From contig NZ_WYDS01000008.1 of the NCBI RefSeq assembly GCF_009914765.1, forward strand, positions 10,955 through 74,954: a stretch of 64,000 bases of DNA, read 5' to 3'. Under the pieces are notes generated by a model. That model did not search any database. It worked only from the letters and a program-made list of their open reading frames with translations, and had not been told where the DNA came from. Numbering within the stretch: the stretch's first letter is position 1; the number at the start of each line of letters is the position of its first letter. This DNA is from Halodesulfovibrio sp. MK-HDV. GTDB taxonomy: Bacteria; Desulfobacterota; Desulfovibrionia; Desulfovibrionales; Desulfovibrionaceae. This document shows, one piece after another, positions 9,786-19,302 of the stretch. A program made the translations under genes and the position numbers.

Positions 9786-10350
9786 ATCGCCTTTTTTTCA
9801 GCTCTTTCTTTTGAATTTGTTGAAGATGTCGATTTATTGGTACAACCAATTTTGCTTGATCAGCGCAAACAGTGTTAACTAGTCTGCTATCCGGAAATAA
9901 AAAATGGTAATGTTATTACTCTGATAATATTGAATAATATTATAAATTAGATACTGCTGAGACAACGAAGATAAAAAAAAGACTGCACTTAATATTCTGA
10001 TTTATGGACGTAAAAAAACTGGCTGTGTAGGTTGGCGTTACTTGTTGTGGCAACTAATACGGCAAGTCTCTTCCTTTGTGGAAGGAAATCGTGTTGTCTT
10101 TGATGTCTTTGTTCTGCTTGCAGTTCAAATGTCATCGGCTCTTAAAAAAGACCGGCATTTTTTTTAAGAGATTGATCTGTTGGTAGTGCTTCAGGTCTTG
10201 GGAGAAATTTCTGGCGAATATTTCTCTCGCTTTGCGCAGAGCAATCTGCACACCGATATGGCATCGGTTGAAAAAAATCGGCGATTCACAATGGTATGTG
10301 AAACGCCGTTTTTTTTTGCCTTTTTCCAACCCGTGAAGAGTGGTGACAAG
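9786..10350. other. Non-coding region with several hairpins
   Basis: No gene is supported. Inverted repeats lie at 10139-10170 (CTCTTAAAAAA with TTTTTTTTAAGAG) and 10253-10268 (ACCGAT/ATCGGT), and an intrinsic terminator lies at 10280-10316. A plus-strand small RNA ending at that terminator is possible; I see no clear promoter for it. Confidence 0.45.
10280..10316 (+). terminator. Terminator-like hairpin with no gene in front
   Basis: GGCGATTCACA (10280-10290) pairs with TGTGAAACGCC (10297-10307) with one mismatch, and a run of nine T follows. A run of A precedes the hairpin, so it could act on both strands. Confidence 0.7.
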
Positions 10351-10353
10351 ACG

Positions 10354-10386
10354 AAAAAATAGGCGGCAAGCAAAGCCTGCCGCCTA
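10354..10386 (-). terminator. htpG terminator
   Basis: The stem TAGGCGGCA/TGCCGCCTA (10360-10386) has a run of A at 10354-10359 that becomes the U tract on the minus strand. It begins 13 bases after the htpG stop. Confidence 0.85.
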
Positions 10387-10398
10387 CGAATGGTAGTA

Positions 10399-12285
10399 CT
10401 AGATCTTTTTAATTTCAGAGTACCAGTTGCCAGCTTTTTCTAAGATGTCATTGATACGGGAAACCATAGCATGAGGATCTTTCAGGTAGCCTTCCAGCAA
10501 CAGGGAAGATTCGAACAACTGCTCAACAGTTTCTTTAACAAGAGCATCGTCTTTATCTGATTTGTAGATACGCAGCAGGTTGCGGACGATCGGGTGGTCA
10601 GAGTTCAGTTCGAATACTTTCTGCGGAATAGATTCGTCCTGATTCATCATACGCATGATCTTTTCCATGGAAGAGGTCGCGCCATCAGGGCTGCTAAGAA
10701 CCGCAGGGGAACCGGAAAGACGTTCAGACAAGCGTACGTCGGTTACTTTGTCACCAAGCAGTGTTTTGATGTGTGCTAAAAGATCGCTCAGAGTAGCGGT
10801 TTCTTCTTCAGAAAGCTCTTCTGTTTTCTCTTTTTTCACTACGTCATCAAAGTCTTTCAGGCTATCCGGGCTAACGGTCTCAACAGATACGAGATCAAAT
10901 TCGCCGTACTTACCAAGGTTATCCATTACAAATTCATCTACAGGCTCGTAAAGGAAGAGAACTTCAAGACCTTTACGGGTGAAGATTTCAAGATGCGGGT
11001 TAAGCTTAGCTGCTTCGCGGCTAGTTGCAGAAATGTAGTAAACAGATTTCTGGCCTTCTTTTGCGCGCTCAATGTACTCATCAAAAGAAGTAAGCTCTTC
11101 GACAGCCTCATGTGTTGAGGTGTTGAAGCGAAGAAGTTTTGCATAGCGATCACGGTTAGCATAGTCGCTGTAGCCGAGACGGAAGATCTTACCGTGAACA
11201 TTCCAGAATTCTTTGTACGCATCAGCATCGTTTTTAGCCATGCGGTCAAGGTGAGAAAGAATCTGTTTTGTTACAGTCTGATTGATTTTACGGATAAGAA
11301 CGTTTTCCTGCAAAGTTTCGCGGGAAATGTTCAGTGGAAGATCTTCTGTATCTACAACGCCTTTGATGAAAGAAAGGTAGTCCGGAAGCAAATCTTTGCA
11401 TTCGTGCTGGATAAGAACACGACGCACATACAGGTCAAGACCGTAATCTTCACGGCCCATGCTGTTTAAATCGCGACCGAAAGTTGGGATAAAGGAAAGG
11501 CTTGTAAACTGTACAGGTGCATCAACTGCGCTGTGTATGGTTGCAAGCGGCTCTTTATCGTCAAAGGTAAGGTAGTTGTAGAATTCCTTGTACTGCTCTT
11601 TAGAGATGGAACTCTTAGGCTCACGCCATAATGCAGGGGTGGTGTTCTGGTGGTCACCATCAAGGTAGATCGGGAAAGGAATAAAGCTGGAGTGCTGCTT
11701 CAGAGCCTGTTCTAGACGGAATTTTTCGAGAAATTCTACAGCATCGTCTTTTACGTTGATAGTAATGACGGTACCGCGTTCCGGTGCATCTTCAGCAGGG
11801 GTGATATCAAAAGAGCCTAGTCCATCAGATTTCCAAGTGAAACCTTCGGAATCTGGTTTGTAGCTGCGGGTAGTCACAGTCACATCTTCAGAGATCATAA
11901 ATACAGAATAGAAACCAACACCGAAGCGACCAATAATGTTGCTTGCGGAGTCTTTGCTTTCTGACAATTCAGCAAGAAAACGCTCAGAGCCGGAACGGGC
12001 AATGGTGCCGAGGTTGTCCACGAGCTCTTCTTTGTTCATACCAATGCCGGTGTCGGTAATGGTAATGATCTTAGCGTCTTTATCAAGTGTGATAGAGATG
12101 GAAGGCTCTAGCTCAGCAGCAGCAATTTCTTCGCCTTTTGCTTCAGCAAAACGAAGCTTGTCGAGAGCATCAGATGCGTTTGAAACAAGCTCACGAAGGA
12201 AGATTTCGCGGTTGGTGTAGAGGGAATGTGTGATGATATGAAGAAGTTTTCGAACTTCAGTCTTAAATTCATATGATTGTGACAT
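10399..12285 (-). CDS. htpG: Chaperone HtpG (Hsp90)
   Basis: A 628-residue bacterial Hsp90, full length. The N-terminal GHKL ATPase carries [20 protein letters not shown] near residue 25, [13 protein letters not shown] near 80 and [12 protein letters not shown] near 115; the middle domain has the catalytic-arginine loop [10 protein letters not shown]; the C-terminal dimerisation region is present. It is a cytosolic ATP-dependent folding chaperone. GGAG lies nine bases before the ATG. The gene is monocistronic, with its own promoter and terminator. The promoter looks like sigma-70 rather than a heat-shock type. Confidence 0.97.
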
Positions 12286-12337
12286 ACGAAGAGGCTCCTA
12301 TGAGATGTCATAAAAGTTGAAATAAAATACTACGGCA

Positions 12338-12365
12338 ATAATAAATCGGAATTCGCCAAGGTCAA
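12338..12365 (-). promoter_or_regulatory. Probable htpG promoter
   Basis: On the minus strand TTGACC (12365-12360) and TATTAT (12343-12338) are 16 bases apart, about 50 bases before the htpG ATG. No sigma-32 pattern or CIRCE element is seen. Confidence 0.5.
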
Positions 12366-12541
12366 GGCTGAATACGAAAAACAGTGAAAAGTATTGAAAG
12401 CCAGCAGCTTTTAGCCGTTATAATTTGAGTTCGACGCAATGGGTATTCCCATATATAATACTGGCTGTTTATACTAAAAATTTTGCTTCATCGATTTTTA
12501 TATCAATGGTTAGTGAGATAATACCAGCGTAGAAAAAATAC

Positions 12542-12585
12542 GTAACTCACTGTAAGAACAGTTTCTTACGGATCCCCGTAGTTAC
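12542..12585 (+). promoter_or_regulatory. Structured leader before panB
   Basis: GTAACT (12542-12547) pairs with AGTTAC (12580-12585), enclosing the hairpin GTAAGAA/TTCTTAC (12552-12569) and a short ACGG/CCGT helix (12568-12579). CTGT/ACAG (12550-12561) could form instead. The closed helix sits 20-25 bases ahead of the panB ribosome site. It matches no riboswitch class I know; a role in control is inference. Confidence 0.35.
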
Positions 12586-12609
12586 AGAGTGCATAAAAAA
12601 GGAGCGACA

Positions 12610-13470
12610 ATGAGCAAGCAGACAGCTGCAACAGGTGTAACGCCTGTTACTTCTTTAGATATTCGTCAGAGCAAAGGTGACCGTAAACTTACCATGCTGA
12701 CCGCATACGACTATTCATCTGCAACGCTTGTTGATGAATGCGACATCGATATGACCCTTGTAGGTGATTCTCTCGGAATGGTCATGCTGGGTAGAGACGA
12801 TACCATCAGCGTAACAATGGACGAAATGGTGCACCACACTAAAGCGGTAGTGCGTGGAACAACGCGATCTCTCGTCATAGCAGATATGCCTTTTATGTCC
12901 TACGAAGTCAGCACAGAAGATGCCATGCGCAACGCAGCACGACTATTTCAGGAAGGCGGAGCGCGTGCCGTTAAACTTGAAGGCGGTCATACAGTTGTGC
13001 CTCAAGTAAAAGCTCTCGTTAATGCAGGAATCCCTGTAGTCGGGCACATAGGTTTGACGCCTCAGCGAGTGGCGAGCCTTGGTGGGTTTAAAGTACAAGG
13101 CAAAACCGCAGAAGCTGCCAACACATTGCTCGAAGAAGCAAAAGCTCTCGAAGCGGCAGGTGTATTCTGCATAGTTCTCGAAGCGATCCCCGCTCCAATA
13201 GCCGCACGCATTACTCAAGAGTTATCTATCCCGACAATTGGCATTGGTGCCGGAGCAGAATGTGACGGGCAAGTCCTTGTGTTTCACGATCTTCTTGGCT
13301 TGTTTGATCGATTCGTACCAAAATTTGTGAAGCAGTATGCAAATCTGCGTGAAACCGCAGCGTCAGCAATAAGTGATTACAAGCGTGAAGTGGAAGACGG
13401 AAGTTTTCCTGCGCCAGAGCACTCCTTTGCCATGCCGCAGCATGAAAAGGACAAGTTCGAAAAGTCATAA
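12610..13470 (+). CDS. panB: 3-methyl-2-oxobutanoate hydroxymethyltransferase
   Basis: A 286-residue enzyme that transfers a hydroxymethyl group from methylene-tetrahydrofolate to ketoisovalerate, the first committed step to pantothenate. Family blocks are LTAYDYSSATLVDECDIDM, VGDSLGMVMLGRDDT, DMPFMSYEVSTEDAMRNA, VKLEGG, GHIGLTPQ, and PTIGIGAGAECDGQVLVFHD; the metal ligands are the aspartates in VGDSLG and IADMPF. The ATG at 12610 has GGAG five bases upstream; an upstream in-frame GTG includes that ribosome site and is not used. No other pantothenate gene is next to it. Confidence 0.96.
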   Translation: MSKQTAATGVTPVTSLDIRQSKGDRKLTMLTAYDYSSATLVDECDIDMTLVGDSLGMVMLGRDDTISVTMDEMVHHTKAVVRGTTRSLVIADMPFMSYEVSTEDAMRNAARLFQEGGARAVKLEGGHTVVPQVKALVNAGIPVVGHIGLTPQRVASLGGFKVQGKTAEAANTLLEEAKALEAAGVFCIVLEAIPAPIAARITQELSIPTIGIGAGAECDGQVLVFHDLLGLFDRFVPKFVKQYANLRETAASAISDYKREVEDGSFPAPEHSFAMPQHEKDKFEKS

Positions 13471-13570
13471 TAGTTTTTTTTGCCTCTGCTGGTTTTGCGA
13501 CGAGCCTTTGGCGGCGCTTGTCAGCGGGACGTCTGCGGGATGTCTGCGACGCTTTTTTTGTCTCCGACGG

Positions 13571-13606
13571 CTGGGGAACACCTTTCTGTAGAAAGGTATT
13601 CCCCAG
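13571..13606. repeat. Long inverted repeat after panB
   Basis: CTGGGGAA (13571-13578) pairs with TTCCCCAG (13599-13606) and CCTTTCT (13581-13587) with AGAAAGG (13590-13596), separated by two-base bulges. The block is GC-rich and looks like a dispersed intergenic repeat, but only one full copy is present here. Confidence 0.6.
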
Positions 13607-13692
13607 ACCCCTTTCCAAAGACTTTTATTTTGCGAAGAACGCTCGTAGATATATTTTTCACGCGGCTTAATTTCACTGACTTGAATAATGAG

Positions 13693-13730
13693 AAAAGGGC
13701 TGTCCTATTTATGTAGGACAGCCCTTTTTT
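13693..13730. terminator. Strong bidirectional terminator
   Basis: A 15-bp perfect stem, AAAAGGGCTGTCCTA (13693-13707) with TAGGACAGCCCTTTT (13714-13728), with A and T runs on the two flanks. It lies about 220 bases after panB and about 280 bases after the minus-strand lipoprotein gene. Confidence 0.85.
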
Positions 13731-13893
13731 AGTTCTAAAAGGTAGTGGTGCATAAGCCGCGAGGAGTAGTAAACAAAAAGCTTACCTCGCAGTTAAAAGT
13801 CTTTGGAGAGTCCAGAGAAGCCTTTCTACAGAGCCTTAGCCGTTCTCGAAGAATGAGAGATTACGGATGCGGACAGTGCAACAAGGTTCTTTG

Positions 13894-13977
13894 GCCGCCG
13901 GAGGCAAGCCCCGCAGGGTAGCCAAAAACATTCGCTGATAAGTGCCGCCGGAGGCTCGTCGAAGACCTGCCGGAGGC
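13894..13977. repeat. GC-rich short repeats GCCGCCGGAGGC
   Basis: GCCGCCGGAGGC occurs at 13894-13905 and 13944-13955, and GCCGGAGGC again at 13969-13977. The same 500-base gap holds the inverted repeat at 13571. These look like members of a dispersed intergenic repeat family; no gene is seen in 13471-14005. Confidence 0.5.
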
Positions 13978-14005
13978 AATAAAAGAAAAATGAAAAGGAA
14001 AAAAT

Positions 14006-14668
14006 CTAATATTTAGGCTGATACTCAAGGAATTCAGAGAGCGAGCTACCAGTAAAGTCCTTACAGTTGTTGCCGTAGCATTCGGAGGCGGAGAGTACTG
14101 TTGCCGTTAATATTGCGTTCGGTCGTACATTTCGAATAAGCAAGAGTCTTGAGGACGTTTCTTCCTGCACGAGAGATTTGTACGAATAGGAGACTAACCA
14201 GTCTGTGCTGCCTGTTTCATCCCAATCGAGGACTGCGAGGAGCGAGAGATTTTCCTGACTGAATTCACTTGTAATTATGAGTTCTGTACCGTTGTGCGTG
14301 GCCGTTTGCCCTGCTGACGGCATATTGGAATATGTCGTTCCTACTACGGACAGGTCGTGCTGAGCACCGGTCCAGAGGAAATTCAGTGATAGCTTGTTGT
14401 ATGCTATGTTGCTGAACTGCTGTGGAGATATGCTTGCATCTGTTGCCTGTTGTGAGGTGTAGAATACAACTTCTGTTGGTAATTTTTGTTGCAGCTCTTG
14501 CGGTAGTTTCTTGATTGCAGAGTAGTAGCTGGAGGAGACTATGATGGCTGGCTCGTTAAAGAAGCCTGTGCTCTGAAGGAAGTCTGGAGTTCGAAAGCAG
14601 CCTGTGGTCATTGTGAGGAGCAATGCAAAGAAAAGAAGAGTGTGTTTTTTTAAATTTTTTTGAGTCAT
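14006..14668 (-). CDS. Putative lipoprotein of unknown function
   Basis: A 220-residue protein with a basic N-terminus, a hydrophobic segment and a lipobox ending TMTTGC at residues 19-24, so it is predicted to be exported and lipid-anchored. The mature part is rich in Ser, Thr and Leu and has one further cysteine pair near the end (ASECYGNNCKDF). I do not recognise a domain. It starts 11 bases after the AlaX-like gene and is probably cotranscribed with it. Confidence 0.75.
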   Translation of the reverse strand: MTQKNLKKHTLLFFALLLTMTTGCFRTPDFLQSTGFFNEPAIIVSSSYYSAIKKLPQELQQKLPTEVVFYTSQQATDASISPQQFSNIAYNKLSLNFLWTGAQHDLSVVGTTYSNMPSAGQTATHNGTELIITSEFSQENLSLLAVLDWDETGSTDWLVSYSYKSLVQEETSSRLLLIRNVRPNAILTATVLSASECYGNNCKDFTGSSLSEFLEYQPKY

Positions 14669-14679
14669 GACGTCTTCGT

Positions 14680-15123
14680 TTAATCCTCAGATTTGCATTT
14701 GAAGCGAATACGTAAGCGTCCGTCTTCAAAGTCGAAAGAGTTAATGATGAATTCGCCGATTTCTGAGGTGTTCTGTACGTGTTCACCGATACATGGACAG
14801 CTGTCGTAGTCTCCAACGTGGACGATACGGATAGTTGTAATATCGTCAGACGGGAGTCTGGAAAGATTGTAGCGTTCTTGAGCCTGTGCCAGAGGCATAA
14901 TTTCTTCGGTCACTTCAAGGTTACGCTGAAGCTGTTCGTTGACAGTGGACTGTAACGCGATGGCTTCGTGTTCATTTATCGGACGTTCGAATTTGTAATC
15001 GCATTTAGATTTTTTTGTATTGATGTGAGCAGAGTAGCAGCGATCGCAGCCGAACATACTGACCATGGTTCCGTTAAGAATATGTTCAGCAGTATGCATA
15101 TGAGGGACGTAGTTTTTTGCCAT
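14680..15123 (-). CDS. AlaX-like tRNA-editing protein
   Basis: A 147-residue free-standing relative of the second additional (editing) domain of alanyl- and threonyl-tRNA synthetases. The zinc ligands are visible as HTAEH (residues 10-14) and CPCIGEH in the C-terminal third, the HxxxH plus CxxxH signature. AlaX proteins hydrolyse Ser- or Gly-tRNA(Ala). Two additional cysteines (FGCDRC) and a Lys-rich loop follow the first motif. It is followed closely by the lipoprotein gene. The exact tRNA substrate cannot be told from sequence. Confidence 0.82.
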   Translation of the reverse strand: MAKNYVPHMHTAEHILNGTMVSMFGCDRCYSAHINTKKSKCDYKFERPINEHEAIALQSTVNEQLQRNLEVTEEIMPLAQAQERYNLSRLPSDDITTIRIVHVGDYDSCPCIGEHVQNTSEIGEFIINSFDFEDGRLRIRFKCKSED

Positions 15124-15195
15124 GATTGCTATTTTCCTGTTGAATAAAAAAATATGTTGTGCCTGAAGAGGCGCGCGATATCAAATTTTGTGTGT

Positions 15196-15219
15196 AAAAA
15201 AAGCCGCACTCGGTGCGGC
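15196..15219 (-). terminator. Terminator of the membrane-anchored protein gene
   Basis: GCCGCAC (15203-15209) and GTGCGGC (15213-15219) form the stem; seven A at 15196-15202 give the U tract on the minus strand. Confidence 0.85.
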
Positions 15220-15233
15220 TTTTTATTTGTAAG

Positions 15234-16364
15234 CTATAAGCTGTCCTGAGCGTCCATCGTGTTTGCAAGGTCGAGCAGTCTGTCCTGAATAGTCATCATA
15301 ACTTCTTTAGGATTCGACAAGTCTTTGCTGCGACGGAAAACCCACGATGCAATGTACAGGTTTGTTTCGTCGTCCTGATCCTTGGTCCACTTGTATTTGC
15401 GGATCATTTTGGTCAGAGCCACTTTGTATGCCTCACGGTCGCGGATTGCTTTTTCGTAATCAGCGCCTTTGGCTTTCATTTTATTTTCTGCTGCATCTGT
15501 CACGGACTGTGTGGCGTCCATATCTGTAGAAACCTGATAGTCGTGCAGTGCAGACTGGAATCGTTGGTTTGCTGCCAGTACATCGCGTTCAGACTGCAGC
15601 CATGTAGAAATGTCAGACAAGGAAGAGTTAACCTTTGCACAGCTTTTAATTACGCCGGCAGTGGATCGTAACTGCTTGGCAGTAAGAGCATAGAAGGTCT
15701 TGCGTTCTTCCGGTGTCAGAGTTCTCTCTATTCCATTAAAGGAACGTTCTACTGTGCTGATTTCTGTATTAATAGCATCAACTAAACGCTGTTTGTAGAG
15801 CGCGTAAAGAGCGTTGATCATGGTTGGACGCAATGCGTAGCGCATAACTGAACGTCTGCCGATGGCAAGATCGTCTCCACTCCATGAGAGGCCGGTCATT
15901 TCAATACCGTAATGAACATTAATTACTTTTGCATCGAGCAAAAGTTTTGATTCTTTTTTTGCAGCCGGATGGCTACCTTTCGGATGATACGAATTAACTA
16001 GTAAATGTGATAAATCTGTAATGAAACTAGGCAGTATGACTGTATCTTCAGTAACTTTTTTGTGCTCAGGAATTACTGGTTCAACGTTTGTTGTACTGGA
16101 TGTAGTTGTGGATAAAACTCCAGATAAAGCTTCGGATAACGTTCCAGAAGTGCCTTCTGAAGGCTGGGAGCCAGCGGCGGTGCGTAATGGAATACGTACT
16201 TGTGTTGTGACTTCACCGGTAGGAACGACTTGCTCTTCTGTCTCAACAATTTCGGGTTCAAATGTCCAAAGACCTGTAAGAACTATTGCGAGTATGACAA
16301 GCGCGACCCAGAGTGCCCGTTTGAGATTAGTAGTATTTTTTTTTGGCGCTTCTTTATCGGACAT
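15234..16364 (-). CDS. Membrane-anchored protein of unknown function
   Basis: A 376-residue protein with a short charged cytoplasmic tail, one transmembrane helix (about residues 19-38, ALWVALVILAIVLTGLW), a Ser/Thr-rich linker (about 65-100), and a mostly helical, charged C-terminal part. ATG 16364 is preceded by AAGGGGG. The orientation suggests a periplasmic main domain. I do not recognise a family. It is a single gene with its own terminator. Confidence 0.75.
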   Translation of the reverse strand: MSDKEAPKKNTTNLKRALWVALVILAIVLTGLWTFEPEIVETEEQVVPTGEVTTQVRIPLRTAAGSQPSEGTSGTLSEALSGVLSTTTSSTTNVEPVIPEHKKVTEDTVILPSFITDLSHLLVNSYHPKGSHPAAKKESKLLLDAKVINVHYGIEMTGLSWSGDDLAIGRRSVMRYALRPTMINALYALYKQRLVDAINTEISTVERSFNGIERTLTPEERKTFYALTAKQLRSTAGVIKSCAKVNSSLSDISTWLQSERDVLAANQRFQSALHDYQVSTDMDATQSVTDAAENKMKAKGADYEKAIRDREAYKVALTKMIRKYKWTKDQDDETNLYIASWVFRRSKDLSNPKEVMMTIQDRLLDLANTMDAQDSL

Positions 16365-16662
16365 GATGCCCCCCTTGGGAATCATTATATTGGTTATCCC
16401 CGAAAAAACCGTTCACCCTATTATGATGCTACGAGAGTACAATGATCGTATGACAGGTGTCCAAACACCATATCGAGAATGGTATATTTAGCCTTGGTAG
16501 CATTAAGGATAGGCGTTGTGAAGTGTTATTCTTTCCATAAAACAAACAGTTGGCTCTGTAACATGCTGAAATAATGACAAAGCGAATTGGAGACTGAGGT
16601 CGATGGTGTTGGTCTCGGCGTCAGAGAATTCTAGGATTTCTGCACGTTGGAGGCGAAAAAAA

Positions 16663-17553
16663 TTAATTGTCGATAATTGGCTGTGCGGCATTCTTCGGCT
16701 TTGCAGGTATGCGCGCGATAATTATAACAGCACTGATAACGAGGGTGCCGCCAATGTAGGCAGAAGCTGAAAGCTGCTCATTCCACCAGAGTACAGCAAT
16801 GGCTGCGGCAACAACCGGTTCAATATTAGCCACAATGGCAGCCTGAGTAGCTTCCAGGCGCTTAAGTCCAGCGCAATAGAAGTAATAGGCGAGATACGTG
16901 CAAAGAAAGGCGATAGATACTACTACTGCGAGTTTTACCGGTGAATAGGCGGTGAATGTTACCCACGGCAGCAGAGCTATAGCACCGGCCGGTAGGCACC
17001 ATGCATAGAGTGTCGCAGCCTGATAGTTTTTGAGAAATGTTTTACCGAAGATGTAGTGCAGCGAATAGGTGAAGCCGGAAAGCAGCCCGAAGAATATACC
17101 GGTCAGCGGCAGTGAAAAATCACCACTTTGCCCACTGAAGCAGACAAGTCCTGTGCCTGTAAGAGCTACACCGAGCGCAAGAATTTTGGCAGGGGAGAGT
17201 TCTTCCTTAAAAAGAATACGAGAAAAAATGGCTACCCAGATTGGAGCAGTGTAAAGAAGAATTGCAGAAACAGCCGCACCTGCATGTTTGATAGCAATCT
17301 GGTATGAGCCAAAGAATACAGCAATGCCAAGAACGCCGAATATAATAAATATTGGAATATCTTTACGTTGCACGGTAAGAGAGTTGTGCTTGGCTGAATG
17401 TAGAATAAAGAAGACAGCTCCGAGTGATGCACGCCAGAACGCAAGTTCGTGAGGTGTGATGCCATCCTGTAAACCGTATTTTGAAATAGGCCCGAGTAAA
17501 CCCCACAGGGTGGCAGCTGCTATTATTTGTAAGTATCCAATATATTTATCCAT
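16663..17553 (-). CDS. EamA/DMT-family transporter
   Basis: A 296-residue inner-membrane protein with about ten hydrophobic helices in two EamA repeats; ATLWGLLGPISKYGL near residue 15 and TYLAYYFYCAGLKRLEATQA near 235 are typical. Family members export amino acids and other small metabolites. I chose ATG 17553 (GGAG five bases upstream) rather than the adjacent ATG at 17556 or longer readings to 17688, which would run into the divergent gene. The substrate is unknown. Confidence 0.88.
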   Translation of the reverse strand: MDKYIGYLQIIAAATLWGLLGPISKYGLQDGITPHELAFWRASLGAVFFILHSAKHNSLTVQRKDIPIFIIFGVLGIAVFFGSYQIAIKHAGAAVSAILLYTAPIWVAIFSRILFKEELSPAKILALGVALTGTGLVCFSGQSGDFSLPLTGIFFGLLSGFTYSLHYIFGKTFLKNYQAATLYAWCLPAGAIALLPWVTFTAYSPVKLAVVVSIAFLCTYLAYYFYCAGLKRLEATQAAIVANIEPVVAAAIAVLWWNEQLSASAYIGGTLVISAVIIIARIPAKPKNAAQPIIDN

Positions 17554-17761
17554 CATTTCTCCTGCAGGCCATATGTAGCACGGAAAAAGCCTTACGATAA
17601 GCGGTTTCTGGAGAAAACATCTAAGCGGTTTAATTGATTTATTTAATCTGTTGTGTGAAGAGTATGTAGCTATACGTCGCTCTCGCATTGTGTGTAGCTG
17701 TATCTGTATGGTATTTGGAATTGTGTCACCTCTGTTGAATTTTGAACGGGAACATCGAGGT

Positions 17762-18619
17762 ATGAAAAACAGTACGGTGAGTATATGGATAAGCGTTTGT
17801 TTGATGCTTATGCCCGTGGCAGCGTTGTCTGCTACAAAATGTTACTGGGATAGCGGGACAATGCAGTTTAGTGGTGATTCCATTCAACAGGCGTTGTGCT
17901 TAACTCCGGCAGTCCGCGCTAATGGTGTTGTGGAAAAGTTTGAAGAAGGTTTGCCGTCAACGCTGGACGAGCTTGTGGGGCGGGAATTTGATTTTACCCG
18001 CGAAGCTGTTGAGGCGTATGTTGCAGAGCATGGATTGAATGAAGGAGAGTTGGGCGGCGCGTTGAGTCTTAGGGTTTCACGTGCTCATGGCGAGTCAGCT
18101 CTCTTTTTTGTATTGCATGATTCTGCCGGTCCAGATTTTGGAACTCGAACCTTTTCTCCAGATATTAATGTTTCTACCCATATTAATGACCTGCATCAGT
18201 TTGGCAGGCGTTGGCATGTTCTGATTGGTCGTGGCGGAGCTTCAACAACTCTGATTGATTTCTTTCAGCCGCTGCGCTCTACGTATTTTGAAACTCGTGA
18301 TGCGGGTGCAAAAGCAAAAGGGCGTTTTTTGCATGTCGGTCTTATTCAGCCAGTTCGAACGAATGTAGACGATGCCAAGACGACTTCCTCCTCGCTAATT
18401 CCGGAGCCTGCATACACTAAAGAGCAGTATAGAAAGTTGGCACAAGTGTATGTTGTTGCATCCAGCAGAGCAGGGCGCTGGTTGATTCCGGCGTATGCGG
18501 CGCAATTAAACAAATATGGTCAAGCACCTGTTTTTATGGGTGGCCCGAAAGGGTTTGATTTAGCTTTGTGGGCAAAAGCACTGCGGAATGTATATCGTGA
18601 GATATATTCAAGCCGCTGA
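17762..18619 (+). CDS. Secreted protein of unknown function
   Basis: A 285-residue protein with a signal peptide (about 1-22, cleavage near AALSA) beginning MKNSTVSIW, and GAGG close before the ATG. The mature protein starts with TKCYWDSGT and ends with a segment (IPAYAAQLNKYGQAPVFMGG) that looks structured, but I recognise no domain. It is divergent from the EamA transporter and ends in a strong terminator, so it is a single gene. Confidence 0.78.
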   Translation: MKNSTVSIWISVCLMLMPVAALSATKCYWDSGTMQFSGDSIQQALCLTPAVRANGVVEKFEEGLPSTLDELVGREFDFTREAVEAYVAEHGLNEGELGGALSLRVSRAHGESALFFVLHDSAGPDFGTRTFSPDINVSTHINDLHQFGRRWHVLIGRGGASTTLIDFFQPLRSTYFETRDAGAKAKGRFLHVGLIQPVRTNVDDAKTTSSSLIPEPAYTKEQYRKLAQVYVVASSRAGRWLIPAYAAQLNKYGQAPVFMGGPKGFDLALWAKALRNVYREIYSSR

Positions 18620-18653
18620 AGCAGTTACTAGCACAGACTATTGTTTAGCATTT

Positions 18654-18708
18654 AAAGCGCTTTTATGAATCATGTGGTTACACATATGATTCATAAAAGC
18701 GCTTTTTT
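18654..18708 (+). terminator. Terminator of the secreted-protein gene
   Basis: A long stem, AAAGCGCTTTTATGAATCAT (from 18654) with the complementary arm ending AAAAGCGCTTT near 18705, then a T run. There is one small internal bulge. Confidence 0.88.
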
Positions 18709-19302
18709 GTGTGATATCAATTAATCTGACTGCAATAGATTGCTTTTACATGTTGTATAAGCAGGATTTAATGTATGTAGAGTTGTTTTCTTGGTTATTC
18801 TAAAAGGTGAAAACAGCATATATGTCTTATTTACTATTTTAGTTATGCGATAATAAGAAAAACACACTATCTTTTTTCCTTTTTGCAGTTGAATATAGAA
18901 AAACGTTGAAAAAGAAAAAGGGCATTACTGAAAGTGTGACAGAAAAATTTCGTGTTGGAATATTCGTATCAAATAACAAAACACGAGCGAAAGAGTTTTC
19001 CTGCAATGTTTCATCAAGCAATGTTCATAAAAATGTAGCACTCAATCTAGTTGTGATTTTTCCGAGGGGGAAAAAGCCTCCGTACTCTCCGTACTTTGGT
19101 ATCGTAGCGAGACGAATGCCAGCTTATCAGGGGGCTGAAAGCCGGAATTTTATCCGGCGCAGTTGAGGGCAACGTGTGCGGTATGACCACATACATGGGG
19201 CGGTTCTGTTTAGGCAGAGCCGCTCTTGCTGTGTGTGGCGTCCTGCTGCAAAGAGGTCATAATGTAATTGCTGTATGTATTGCGACAGGTTACTAGTGTG
19301 GT
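18709..19302. other. Non-coding region with hairpins
   Basis: No gene is supported; an open frame at 18906-19166 lacks a ribosome site and family features. Short perfect hairpins lie at 19141-19158 (GCCGGA/TCCGGC) and 19180-19193 (GTATG/CATAC), and a longer one near 19200-19224 (GCGGTTCTG/CAGAGCCGC). These could be the leader of the next gene. The 12-base string GGGGCTGAAAGC near 19131-19142 recurs in the candidate RNA at about 32 kb. Confidence 0.4.

Noticed and set aside
16503-16691. 62-codon frame overlapping the end of the EamA gene
   Set aside because: Shares bases with the transporter C-terminus in another frame; a decayed gene after 16663 cannot be excluded but nothing supports it.
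18906-19166. 86-codon open frame between the secreted-protein gene and the next gene
   Set aside because: No ribosome site, begins with a Lys run in AT-rich DNA, no recognisable motif.
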